Part shown: positions 22,052 through 33,123 of the stretch, piece after piece | How positions within the stretch are numbered: position 1 is the stretch's first letter | Layout: each line of letters starts with the position of its first letter | Source of the DNA: Eremomyces bilateralis CBS 781.70 | Lineage: Eukaryota; Ascomycota; Dothideomycetes; Eremomycetales; Eremomycetaceae | Direction of reading: 5' to 3' | Assembly (NCBI RefSeq): GCF_010015585.1 | Contig: NW_022985099.1 | Span: forward strand, 6,403-70,402 | DNA length: 64,000 nucleotides | Position numbers and translations under genes: made by a program | The notes under the pieces: generated by a model | Told to the model about the DNA's origin: nothing | The model's input: the letters and a program-made list of their open reading frames with translations, nothing else | Databases searched by the model: none

Positions 22052-22400
22052 TGGTGAATGTACCAGTCATATTGTCGGAGAAACCACCAGTTTAACGGTG
22101 TAGGACATGGTGATATCCATTGGAGGAGTTGGTAACGTGAAAGGGAGACTTGGAGGAGGTCGAGATATCTCATAAGGCGGGAGATGCACGTGAATGAGAG
22201 TTCCTTAGTGAAAGTTCCTTAGTGGCGGGCGGTTGGCCTGGTAATAAACAATTCGATATTCCGCGTCCTCCACCACCATCTTCAATATCAACTTCAATAT
22301 CAACTTCGTCACATTGTCGCATACCGCTATCCTCCATCAAGACGCCAAGAAATAACACCATTGGATTTTAGAGTGTTATTTGCTTGTTCATTTGTCCAAT

Positions 22401-22706
22401 ATGGCAACACATTTCCGGGGCATGCAAGTCCATGCTGTCCCAGAGTCAGAACGCGCAACAGATGCGAACGGTCGGAAACTGCCCTGGGCATATGAGTACG
22501 CTGAGTATGTTAAACTTTCCTCTTTCACCTTGAAGTTTCCCTCTCTGTTCTCTTTCTTTCATTATCGTAGTCTGATTCCTGCACTCCACCCTCCCTGCCA
22601 TGGCCGACGACCAGACTCGAGCCGGCCATTGGCGCCTCAACCAAATCCTTTACTCCTTCCCCTTCTACAACGCCCTGTGGCAGACCGACCAGGGAGCAAG
22701 AGCTGA
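22401..22706 (+). other. Upstream ORF overlapping the Nup35-type gene start
   Basis: An ATG at 22401 opens a 101-codon frame that overlaps the assigned start at 22600 in another frame. Its first 35 codons look protein-like (MATHFRGMQVHAVPESE, then LPWAYEYAE), and a GTATGT donor follows at about 22506, but splicing to the nearest CGTAG acceptor leaves the RRM protein out of frame. It may be an upstream ORF or the sign of an unresolved first exon. Confidence 0.35.
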
Positions 22707-23904
22707 TTACTTTCAATACAGTGCTGACGGCGTCCATCCACGGATACCCGAGGAGCGGGGACCCTTCGGAAAGCCCGTCCAGTCCAAGGCTCGGAGCACG
22801 ACTCGACGGACCACTCCGGCGAAGAGCAAGGAAGACAAGTTCAAGGAGGAGAACAAAAAGTTCGAGGACGACCTCTTCAATAGCCTGAAAGACAAGGAGC
22901 GGAAAAAGGCGCAGACCATGGCCGCGCGAGATCGACGGGCTGCACCACCGATCACCAATGTGGCAGCTCCTGGGGTTGTCGAAAGTGCAACGGCTCAGAA
23001 TCAGCACGAGAGGACGCAACCAACGAACGGAGAACCCACCGAGGTCGTTCTATATGGCTTCCCCCCACAATTTCAATACGCGGCGATCGAGTTCTACGAG
23101 CGCGTCTCCAGCGGCATGATCTACGAGGACTACGACCGCCACCCACCGAACTCGAAATACAGCCTCTCCCTCACCGTCGGCCGCGCCCAGATGCTCCCCA
23201 AACTAACCAATGACGCCCTGCGCAAACGCAACCAATACCGCGGCGGCGACACTTGGATCAAAATCACATTCAACTCCCGCAACGCCGCCGAGCGGGCCTG
23301 CCACTACTCCCCGCACACCATCCACGGCTACCGCATCCACGCCGAGCTCTACCGCGGCCACCCCCCCACCGTCCCCGACCTCCCCATCGCCGCCACCCCG
23401 CAAACCACCCACCTCATCACCCAGATCTCCCCCTCCAACACCATCTCCTCATCCACCGCCGCCTCTGGCACCGCGACCGGCGTCGACCTCAACCCGCACC
23501 CTTCGCCCATGGACGACGTGTTCATGACCGACGCGCCCTTCGAGCTCCGCGAGCGCCCGACCGACCCCCGACCACGACCCTCCACCGACCCGCCGGCGCC
23601 CCCCGCCGACTCCCGCCGCGTGAAGTCCAAACCCGCGCCAAAAACCCGTATCGAGGGTGCCAAGCGCGCGGTCCTCCGTCCGGCGTCCGAGGCGCTGTTG
23701 CCGGCGCGGTCGCGGTGGTATCGACTGGCGCAGCGACTCCCGATTATGAGCTCGTTGGTGGGGAAGGATCTGATCGGGGGGGAGGTGCCGCGGTTGGAGG
23801 ACGGGGGGTTCGATTGGGGGAATGCGAGTTTGTATTGGAAGTTTTGGGCGAGTGTGGATTGGTGGGTTGGGACAGATTTTTGTGGGATTAAGGGGGATGA
23901 TTGA
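22600..23904 (+). CDS. Nup35/Nup53-type RRM nucleoporin
   Basis: A single exon from the ATG at 22600 gives 434 aa. The Nup53/35/40-type RRM spans about residues 145-255 (EVVLYGFPPQFQYAAIEFYE, WIKITFNSRNAAERACHYS, then HGYRIHAELYRG). Unlike classical RRMs this fold dimerises and binds nuclear pore partners rather than RNA. Residues 60-105 are highly charged and likely coiled (EDKFKEENKKFEDDLFNSLK). The C-terminus ends in an aromatic amphipathic segment, NASLYWKFWASVDWWVG, like the membrane-binding helix of yeast Nup53/59. The protein therefore probably sits in the inner ring next to the nuclear envelope. The start is uncertain because of the overlapping upstream frame at 22401. Confidence 0.75.
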   Translation: MADDQTRAGHWRLNQILYSFPFYNALWQTDQGARADYFQYSADGVHPRIPEERGPFGKPVQSKARSTTRRTTPAKSKEDKFKEENKKFEDDLFNSLKDKERKKAQTMAARDRRAAPPITNVAAPGVVESATAQNQHERTQPTNGEPTEVVLYGFPPQFQYAAIEFYERVSSGMIYEDYDRHPPNSKYSLSLTVGRAQMLPKLTNDALRKRNQYRGGDTWIKITFNSRNAAERACHYSPHTIHGYRIHAELYRGHPPTVPDLPIAATPQTTHLITQISPSNTISSSTAASGTATGVDLNPHPSPMDDVFMTDAPFELRERPTDPRPRPSTDPPAPPADSRRVKSKPAPKTRIEGAKRAVLRPASEALLPARSRWYRLAQRLPIMSSLVGKDLIGGEVPRLEDGGFDWGNASLYWKFWASVDWWVGTDFCGIKGDD

Positions 23905-24270
23905 GTGGGTGGAGGGTGATGGTTTCGGGTGGTGTCATGGTGCATTCTGGTTGGCATTGATGGGGCGTAATATTTTGGTTTGTGAATATGGGCTGGATCG
24001 AGGGGTGAAGGGCCTCTGTGTAATACCCATATCGATAGATGGAAACGCAATCTCGAATCTGTCTATAAAACGCTGGGCATTTGCTTGATCCAGTTGCTTG
24101 AATTCATTCCAAAAATCGCCGTCTCTGGCCCTAGACACCTAAAACTCCCCCTTCTAATCCAAGGACGAGCGTCGGTGTATCAACACAGTGTATCGACACA
24201 TCATCCAACGGTTCTGCCCCCCCAAAATAGGTAATCACAAAAGTCCGCCATTCTGGCCTGCACGATCTCA

Positions 24271-25015
24271 TTATTTCGAGCTCGACACCCCCTCTTTGAT
24301 CGCCACGGCCTCCTCCTTCACCGCATCCTCCACCTTCTCCATCCCCGTCTTCTTCTTCTGCGACTGCTCGTAGATCAAGATCCGCGTTACCTGGGTGGTG
24401 CCGACGAGGAACAGGAACGCATTGACGGCCGCGAGGCTGTAGATAACCAGTCAGTCCGTCGTATACTCCACCGTGAACCCACCCCCGAGAGGGTTTTGTC
24501 TGGAATCGGACAGGGAAAGAAGGGGCACGCACAAGTAGTTCTTCGGCCTGATGATCAGACACCAGCGCGTCCAGATCGCTCCGGTCGCCATCAACGCCGC
24601 GTTCTGCGTGAGGGAAAGGTTCTCCGCCGGTCGAGCGAAGTCGGCGACGCCGGCGAGGACGAGCGCCCACTGTGATAACTCAATCAGCCATGTTCACCTC
24701 ACCTCTCACCCCCAAAAACGAGACGAGCGTGTTTCCATCCCGGTGTTCACATACCTTCATCACCGGCGCCCTATATCCATCGTTAGCTTGATATTCTTAT
24801 ATGCCTCTTTGATTTGATATCGCCGCTACGCACCAGAAATGCACCGTCTTCGGCCCAATCGGACCAGTCATCCACTTCATGATCGCGCTCTGCTCTTGCG
24901 CCGGGGACGCGGCGTCGGTCTGCACTCGGCGGCGGAGCAATGGCTGGCGGAGGGTGGTGCGGAGGGGGGATGTGGTCATGGAGGACCGGAGGCCCATGGG
25001 AATTCGTGGAGGCAT
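24271..25015 (-). CDS. mpc2: Mitochondrial pyruvate carrier subunit (MPC2 type)
   Basis: Four exons, 25015-24834, 24770-24755, 24669-24533 and 24436-24271, give 166 aa; the second exon is only 16 nt. Splicing rebuilds the family signature: GPIGPKTVHFW, APVMKW, then LSLTQNAALMATGAIWTRW and PKNYLLAAVN. MPC1/MPC2 heterodimers import pyruvate across the inner mitochondrial membrane. Three hydrophobic helices cover roughly residues 50-140; the N-terminal 45 residues are basic and Ser/Thr-rich, fitting inner-membrane insertion, and the tail after QSQKKKTGMEK is charged. It lies head to head with the MICOS gene MIC19, 383 bases apart. The 3' end is 366 bases from the stop of the convergent nucleoporin gene. 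Confidence 0.92.
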
Positions 25016-25398
25016 GGTGATGGGCGTGGGGGGTTCGGTCGAAGGAGGGAGATTGTATTTTTTGGGGGGAGGGAGAGGAGAGGGGGTGAATTGGTGAATT
25101 GGTGGAGGATGTCGAAGTATATGTCTGGAGTCGGGATCGGAGCAGAGTGAGTCGTCGGGTTTGTGCCGGAGTTTTGGGGGAGCGAAACTGAAGATTGGAT
25201 TTGATGACACCTGAGGCCATAAGGCACATATGTAGCTTTCGAGATCCTTGGCGAAGGAGACGACAGACATGATTCTTCCGACTTCGTCCATGAATTACCG
25301 CGCAACGGCACTGGAGTTTCCGCAATTGGCACGTCACAACTCTCCGTGTCCATCTCATCTTCTCGGAGCTCGTCCACAGATCCCACCGCATAACCAGC
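25016..25398. promoter_or_regulatory. Shared MPC2/MIC19 divergent promoter with CCAAT box
   Basis: These 383 bases must serve both mitochondrial genes. An inverted CCAAT box (ATTGG, 25325-25329), the core bound by the HAP/CBC complex that controls respiratory genes in fungi, sits next to a CREB-like ACGTCA (25331-25336), about 70 bases before the MIC19 start. A G-rich minus-strand leader precedes MPC2. Confidence 0.45.
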
Positions 25399-26013
25399 AT
25401 GGGTGCAGGCAATTCCAAGCCCGCCTCGGATGCGAGCCAACATGTTTTCTCCGCGTAAGTCGTCTCCCACCGTCCCGACATCACCGCTAACCACTGTCTC
25501 ATCAGCGATTCCCCCGTCCGCTTCTCGCATGATCTAGTCGAGTCCCTCCAAAAAAGCCCCCAGGTAAGTCTCCCCCCTCGCCCTCTACTCTCTAAACTTC
25601 GAACCACCGGCTCATCCGCAAAACAGTCCGACTCAATACGCAACCAAGCCCTCGAACTCCACATCCAAACCCGCCTCGCCTCCGAGCTCGAAAAAGCCCA
25701 AGCTGACTCCGCCGCCCACCTTGCCCAGCTCTCCACCCAGCTCTCCTCCGCCTCCGCCTCCGACTCCTCCGACGCGCCGGACGTCGGCCGGGAGGTGGTC
25801 GCAAAGGAGATCGCGTCGCTGCGGACGAAGTTGGCTGGGCGGAAGAAGGTGGAGGAGGTGAATCCGAGTGTGGAGGCGGCGCAGGCGGCGGTGGTGCGGT
25901 GTTTGCGGGAGCATGATCGGCGGCCGTTGAATTGTTGGGAGGAGGTGGAGGCGTTTCGGAGGGAGGTGGGGACGATGGAGAGGGCGTTTGTGGAGAGGAC
26001 GGTGGGGTCGTAA
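25399..26013 (+). CDS. mic19: MICOS complex subunit Mic19 (AIM13/CHCHD3-like)
   Basis: Three exons, 25399-25454, 25506-25563 and 25627-26013, give 166 aa; introns are 51 and 63 nt. The N-terminus MGAGNSKP is a good myristoylation site, as in yeast Aim13. The middle (about 40-125) is an Ala/Glu/Gln-rich helical, probably coiled-coil region. The end carries the conserved CLREHDRRPLNCWEEVEAF block that aligns with GKPLNCYEEMEEF of yeast Mic19. Mic19 joins Mic60 on the intermembrane-space face of the inner membrane and helps form crista junctions. The two cysteines (CLRE and NCWEE) are placed as in the fungal family, so the twin CX9C fold is partial. Confidence 0.88.
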
Positions 26014-26162
26014 GGGAGTAGGTTGGGGAGGTTGTGATGTTGAGAGGGTTGTCACGACATGTGTATATTGCAAAATTGGATGGAGGCATCCGCGTGAATC
26101 GGAAGCAGCGAAGATGGCTGCGGTCATGAAAGCATTAGTGTATTCGTATGGACATTTCACAT

Positions 26163-28174
26163 TCAAGCATCTAGCTCCAACTTCTCTAGTAGTTGGTCCA
26201 GCTTCGTCAGCAGGATCCGGTAGTCCATCGCCTCCTGGCTGAACTCGTCACCAGCGATTTTCCCGTCAAGCGTCCTGATCACCGTTCCATCAAGGGCGTC
26301 CGACTTGATCACTCCATTAGCAGCAACGCGCGTCGGCGGAATAGCGTCGGATGGTGCGTATCGCTCTGCGGAATCGATGCCACGTTCCTCTTGGAATTGC
26401 CCTTCTGTAGCATCCTGTGCATCCCCGGCCGATCCCTCTAAATCGTCCATCATCTCCTCGAGGCCGGCCTCTTCGAATCGTAGGCGGAATCGTTCGGAGA
26501 GATAGAATCGAATACTATCAAGGTAAGCGTTGATCATTCACGAACGGGAGCCGACTTACTCGTCAATCAGTTCAACCGTATCGGTCTCCTGCCTCGACTG
26601 GATCCTCGCCGCCGAGTCCTGAACCATTTCCGCAAACTCCTCCGTGTCAATATGGCGCTCTAGTCTATACGCCAAATATCTAGCTCCAAACTCTTCTAAT
26701 TGAGGGACGCGGGTATCCCATCCCGCGCGAATAACCTCGTAAATATCTATGACCCCATCATCCTCGTCAGCACGGCGACGTTTCTCCGCCTTCCCCGTGA
26801 CCGCATCACCGCTCCCCAACGTGCTGATGATCACCGCCGTCTTGTTCTTCAGCTTGTCGATGAAGAGCTGGTCGGCGGCCCACAGCACGTCGACGGCGAG
26901 AGACAGGGGGATGTCGGCCTTTTCACTGTACAAAAACGCAAGCACAATCTCCAGGACGTCAGGGGGAAAATCCACCGAAATGATCTGCAGGTGCTCCGTC
27001 TCTTGTGCTTCTTTGAAGCCGGACGAGAACATGATAAGGAAGTATTCGGCGCGGATGAGCATGGCTTTGTGAACGGGGTACAATATGGATCTTCGTGGTC
27101 GTTTTGATGGGGATACCGGACCGACTGGGATGCCGTTTAACGACCCCTCTGTGTTGCGTATCCGTGGAGTGGTTGTACCCGAATATGATTCTAAATCGTT
27201 GTCCTCCTCTTCCACTAGCTCATCCGCCTGAAGCAGGACATCTGCGAATACTTTATTGTTCCTACCCCACCGAACGTCTTTCGCCCTCGACGTCTCGACC
27301 TCGACCTTGTTCGCTAGCACACTATCATTCAACCAGACTTCAAACCGCTGGCGACCCAGCGCCAGGTCATCCGTCCGTCGTTGCCGCACGAACCGTAGAT
27401 CTCGTTCCATGATACTCTCGAAGAGGGACTCGGTCTGAAATAGCTGGCTGAGTTTCTCCACCCCCGTCAAGATTTTCTGCTCTTCCTCGCCATCGCCCAG
27501 GTCCGCCGCCACATCACCAAAGTACAGATACCGCACCGCAATCTCCAGCGACCGCGACGGGATGGTGTTTGGCAGCCGCCACGAGACCGTCTCCGGCGCC
27601 GCGGCGAACGTCTCGGCGAAGTAAGGCGACCGAGCGGCGAGCACGAGCTTGTGCAGTCGGAACGTACAATCCGTGCAGACCAGGGTAATGTCCGACGTAC
27701 GCGGGGTGTCGCGTGAGAGGAGCGAGGTGACGTGCGCGGCGAACGGTTGCAGTGGATCGGTGGATTTCGAGAAATGGTAGGAACGGAGGAGATTTCGTAT
27801 TCGGTCGTTCAGCGCATTGTGGAGACATCGCTCACCCTGGTGCGTATCGCGCTCACAAATCGCACCAGACTCAAGAAGCAAGTGGGCCACTTCGTAATGG
27901 CCGCAAAGACTCGCCTTGGAGCACAATATTAGTATTTGATATTGGAACCAAAACCGCCGATTTCGCTTACCAGAATCAACGGAGTGTAGTCATAGCTGTC
28001 TCTGCCATTGATATTCACGCCCTCTAATATTTTCTCCTGGCAAATCTTCAGATCGCCTCTCCGACATGCTTCACATAATTCATGGAAACTCTCGCTTTCG
28101 TCGAGAGGATTGTCGTCTCTCAATTTCCCTGCAGAGACATCCTCATTTTCTGTGGAGAGCAGCTGTGAAATCAT
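26163..28174 (-). CDS. Ankyrin repeat and tandem BTB/POZ protein (ABTB1-like)
   Basis: Three exons, 28174-27971, 27914-26560 and 26514-26163, give 636 aa. Splicing joins DYTPLIL to ASLCGHYEVAHLLLESGA, completing ankyrin repeats at about residues 30-105. A first BTB domain follows (SDITLVCTDCTFRLHKLVLAARSPYF, about 140-235) and a second begins near 345 (LYPVHKAMLIRAEYFLIMF) and ends about 445. The last 110 residues are acidic and helical. The ankyrin-BTB-BTB order matches ABTB1/BPOZ proteins; such proteins are generally Cullin-3 adaptors, so a role in ubiquitin ligation is likely but inferred. The short introns (56 and 45 nt) have TACTAAT and a weaker branch site respectively. Confidence 0.82.
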
Positions 28175-28630
28175 GCTTCTTCAAGAACATTTCGGATTTA
28201 TATTGATATTTCCACCCAAGACTTTATACTCAAGACTTTGTGGTCACTTTCAACTAGAAATATAGACGGAACTCGATACATGTAGTCTGGCTCAGTGTCG
28301 TGGGGTGATCAAGTCGAATCTCTAAGGCCAAAACGTGGGGCAGTCAGGCATCCAGGGTCCCTGATGATGATGTAATCCTTGCAAGACTGAAACATCAGGC
28401 AATTAGGCACCAAGGCCGCCATCCTGTTGTTGCGCTGGCGACAGACCCCTGCAAACAGTAAACATTGAATGCAGCCATGTCCATCCTATCCCTCATGTAC
28501 CTCACCATTGCATTCATTCCACATCTCAGCACGATCCGAACTAACATGCCTTTTTAGCATGCTTTGGTCTTAGACGAATTATTCTCCTCAACAATTACAT
28601 TCTCCTTTTGCATTGTCACTTCCCTTCATC

Positions 28631-31082
28631 ATGGCAGATAGCGAGAAATATGAGGTTCTGGAGAAGATCGGTACGTTGTCTCGTCTCGTCTGATGGATGG
28701 GATGTATGCTTACAATGTGTAGGCCATGGATCATTCGGTGTCATCCAGAAGGTCAGGCGGAAGTCGGACGGCCTAGTATGTCTACACCATCCGAATATTG
28801 CATGCTCAATCGAGGGACGCAACTGATGAATGATGCAGATCCTATGTCGGAAAGAAATCAGCTACATCAAGATGAACGAGAAGGAGAAGAGCCAGCTTCT
28901 AGCGGAGATGCAAATCCTCAAGGACGTCCGACATCCCAACATCGTTGCCTATTACGAACGCGAGCACCTCAAAAATACTCTGGACGTTTACATCTATATG
29001 GAGTACTGCGGCAACGGCGATCTCGGCCAGTATATCAAGCGCCTGAAGACCAGGAGAGACTTCGCATCCGAGGATTTTGTCTGGAGTATCTTGTCCCAAT
29101 TGGTCACCGCACTCTACCGTTGTCATTCGGGGGAATCGCCGCCCGATGTGAAGCTGAGGTCACTGGGATTGTCCAAGGACGCAGATCCAACAAAGGGGAC
29201 CAAGATTCTTCATCGGGATCTGAAACCAGAGAATGGTAAGCGACTGTGCTAACAAGTGTTGTGTCCAACTCACTGACCGCGACTAACAGTATTCTTGGAC
29301 AACAACAATTCCGTCAAGCTGGGCGACTTCGGCCTCTCCAAAGTCCTCGGAAACGCGAAATTCGCCCAGACCTACGTTGGCACGCCGTTCTACATGTCTC
29401 CTGAGATCTGCTGTGGCGAGAACTACCAGGCATCCTCGGACGTCTGGTCCCTCGGCTGCATCATCTACGAGCTCTGCGCTCGCGAGCCCCCATTCAATGC
29501 CATGACCCAGTTGGACCTGATCGAGAAGATCAAGAAATGCAACTTCAGGCGGATACCACAGCAGTATAGCGACGAGCTGCAAGAAGTCATCTTCCGGTGT
29601 TTGAAGAGAAACCCCAATGATCGTCCATCGACCATGGAGTTGTTGAATCATCCGAGGATCAAGCTGATGAGGAAAGAGCAGGCAATCGTGGAGTGGGCCG
29701 CGGAGCTGCAGAAACGAGAAGAGCAGCTAAATCAGAGAATTGCGGTTCAAGAGGCCGCAGGTGCGTCTGAGAGAGAAAATGCTCGACGAGAAGCGGAGAT
29801 GCGGACTAAACATGAGTGTGAGCTTCGATGCAAGTTAGAGCACGCTCGCGAGATTGAGATGATGGCTCAGCTCCGTCTCCAGGACCTACAGGCTCAATTC
29901 GAGACCGCCGTCCAAGAAAAGGCACGGTTTGAAATTGAGATGCGGACCGCTCAAATGCAAGCCGAAGTGCGACGTCTGTCCGGAGAGACGGCTCACGACC
30001 CATTCACTGCAACGCAATTCGGCCGATCGTCAACGCCGCCGTCAAATATGGATATCTCGAGCGATCCGAAACCAGGAGTCCAGCCAGATATCAACCTCCC
30101 ATTCGAGTCGCCCCTGCAGGAGAAGAATAAATTGATCAAACCTGCAAAGCGAGTTGCCCGTACTCCATTCGGCCGAGCGCAGACGATGATCGCAACTTCG
30201 AGAGTGCAAGACTCACCAATGGACGTCACCATGGCAGATCCATCCCCGATGTCCATTGCCTGCCTCAGTTTATCACCTCGCCGTAACCAAGCCCACAGCA
30301 ACAACATCCACGCCTCTAACCTTCCCCCTCCTCGCAACATCTTCGCTCAAGCCGCCGCCCACGCCGTGAGAGAGAAATGGACGAACACCACCACCACCCT
30401 CCCCTCCCCTACCCTCGAAGCCTCCGATGACTCGGACGTCGACCTCCCCCTCGACCTCGACAACAATGATGACTTCCCCTCCCCAACCCGCACCAAACTC
30501 GGTGACCCCTTCAAATTCCCCAAAGCCACCTCCCGCCCCACCATCCAACCTCGCACTCGCACCGGCCTCACCAAGGGCCGCCTCGGCAGCGCACCCAACC
30601 TCCACGCCGCGAAGTCCGGCAGCAGCTCCGGCTCGAACAGCAGCGAGACCACACTCGTGAACGCCTCCCAACTCAAGCGCCCCGTCAGCGCCGTCCCCGT
30701 CATCGCCGCCTCTCCCACCCGCCGCCCCGGCACCGCGCAACCCGTCAGCCCCTCCCGCGCCCGTCCGCGCAGCGTGGTGACCTCCCCGACGCGCAAGCCG
30801 CTGACAGAGAACGACGGGGCGCACGGGTTCAAGAGCAAGAAGGGGAACGACGAGATGCTGAAGGCGGCGATGCGGAATAATATCATTCAGGGCCGCACAC
30901 TGGTGGAGTTGTCGCAGGCGCGGGGGGCGCCTGTGCCTGTGGCGGAGGGGGAGTGGGAGAAGAGGGGTGCGGCGTTGAGTGATGTGGTGGTGTGGGATCC
31001 GGAGGTGGATGAGATGCCGAGTCCGTTTTTGGCAAGGGGGGTGAAGTCGGCCCCGGCTGGGCGGAGGGGGGTGTTTAGATGA
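28631..31082 (+). CDS. nimA: NIMA-family mitotic Ser/Thr kinase
   Basis: Four exons, 28631-28670, 28723-28775, 28839-29235 and 29290-31082, give 760 aa. The kinase domain fills residues 7-320: Gly loop GHGSFG (14-19), catalytic Lys36 in CRKEI, HRDLKPEN (156-163), DFG (176-178) and GTPFYMSPE in the activation segment. An insert of about 25 residues before HRDLKPEN (starting CHSGESPPDVKL) is typical of fungal NIMA. A coiled coil of about 120 residues follows (WAAELQKREEQLNQRI onward), then a Ser/Pro/Arg-rich tail with many S/T-P sites. NIMA promotes entry into mitosis, chromatin condensation and partial opening of nuclear pores, and is regulated by CDK1 and proteolysis. Confidence 0.92.
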
Positions 31083-33123
31083 GCGACGGAGCAATGCGTT
31101 GCTTGCCTTGCACCGGCCGTTCGTCGTGCATCGCTATTTTCCTTTCTTTCTCGATCTCATTGGTTATGTTCGTTGGAAGTCAAATCCCCGTTGGATACGT
31201 CTCGGAGTCAAGGTGGTGACGAGTTATGGTCTATGGATGGCATGGCTGGAAGTTTATTTCGACCTCTTTTCTTCCGCATGGTCGTATGGCGTGCATCCCG
31301 GTGTTACTTTTCGGAAATTCGCTATTTGTTTGTGGACCTTGATATCAAGATAGAATGCCCCGTGGACGTACAAGAAATATGAAATTCAAAATGCAGAGGA
31401 CTGGTTGGATGATTCGGTGACTTCGTTCAAGGACAGACTACGGGGTGAGCATCTGTTCAGGCAGGAGGAGATGAAGCAAACGACGCTATACTGATAGGGG
31501 GAGACTGGGAACTGAAGGAACATCATAATGTCCGGCGAAAGGGACAAGTACCGTATTGCAAGACAGGACTACCTGGTAATTCTAGTTTATCGATTAGTCC
31601 AGTTTGCACAATTCCCATATCCTCCCCATCCAGCCACTATCTCCCCTGCAGAGCTGCCGATCAGACCTAGACCTCACGCCGTTGAGCTGTCTGTGCCTCC
31701 GTCGATCAACACCAACCTGCCTGGCCCAGCCTGGGTAACAGTTTGATACTCATGCTCGGAGCTTTAAGACCCGACAAAAAAGTAAGACAGCCACGAGATA
31801 ACAGTAAGCATCCAATCACACCATCTAGAAGCTACAGAGTAATAATATTTACAGATGCATCATATTCACTGGCCAGACGATTCCTCCTAGACGGACGGTA
31901 CGCACTAATCCCCACTTCCATCCCGGTTTCAACGCTAAATATTAGGAATACCCCATCATCCCGCACCCAGGCTAACAAACAGCAGCAAGTTTGGCATTTT
32001 GAGTGTTCGGTGCCACCAATGCGGACAGGAAAAACCGGCTCGTCGCTGCGATGAGGTTGTACAAATTACCCTAAAAGACGGATAGATGCAGAGTTGCCTG
32101 CCAAAACAGAAGTGCTCGCAATTGGAGGTTGGGATCATGACGCCCCTCGTCAGCCTGGAATGCGATCGATCCTGGCCATTGGCCGCCGCCGGGACGATAC
32201 GAAGTGACACTTCACCTCGATGCACAGAATCTGCAAGTCAGCGAGAGGATCCATAGCAACCCTTGCTCCGCGGGTTCCCTCCCTTACCGACTACCGTCCT
32301 TCAAACTTCCCGCAGAAGCAAAGGGCTGAGGAGGGTAAGATCTCCTGGAAACCGATTCCATCTAATTCTGGATCCTGGTGTCGGGAATGCAAGGACCGCG
32401 ACACGCCCCAGCGTCCATCCGATCTGGATCGACCCTCCTTGCGCCGACCGCGTCCCGTAATAGATGTTGACCGCATTTATCTCGCCGCAATAGAAGAATG
32501 CGAAATTGACGTAGGATAGGTCGCACACGTCGGACAAGGACCTCGTCTGATCAGGTGGCGTGCCGCCACCAATATTGGGTGGTCCTGCCATCCGTCGCCC
32601 ACCATCTGCAGGCGGGCGATTGTTGGAGTCGGCGGGTGTAGATACCTACGCTTCCGCGACCAATGGACTCGCATCGTCGAACGATCCCGTCCCAACCTCC
32701 CATTCGCACGGAGCTTCCAATCTCGGAGGGTGTGGCTTGATGATGTGCGATGTGGGCGGATGGGGGACGACGCGGGCCCAGGCTCGGCTGGCGTGCGGAG
32801 CTGCGATGGACAGAAACCGGGCATTACACGACTTCGCGCCTCGTCCATATCTTCGTGCAGGTGGTCGAGTTGGAGAGTGGCACGGGTTCTGCTGCGCGGT
32901 GCAATGCCTTAGAGACACAAAACCAAGTCTCTGCGCTCCTGGGCCATAGTATAGATAATTCGCTGCTCTGCATTCCCGGACACCTCATCCCTTCGACGAA
33001 GTCGTTCCACAGAAGCCTTGTCATTGGACTTCACTTGTCGTTGATCGAAATTTTTGCGGCTTTTCTGTCCACTACTGCAGTCATTGTTTCTAGCGTCACT
33101 AGGTGGAAGCGTGGGAAGTCATC
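31083..33123. other. Intergenic, no gene seen
   Basis: Two kilobases between the kinase and the multi-pass membrane gene. Open frames here are short, overlap on both strands and show no motif or splice pattern that extends them. I see no repeat or RNA gene. Confidence 0.5.
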
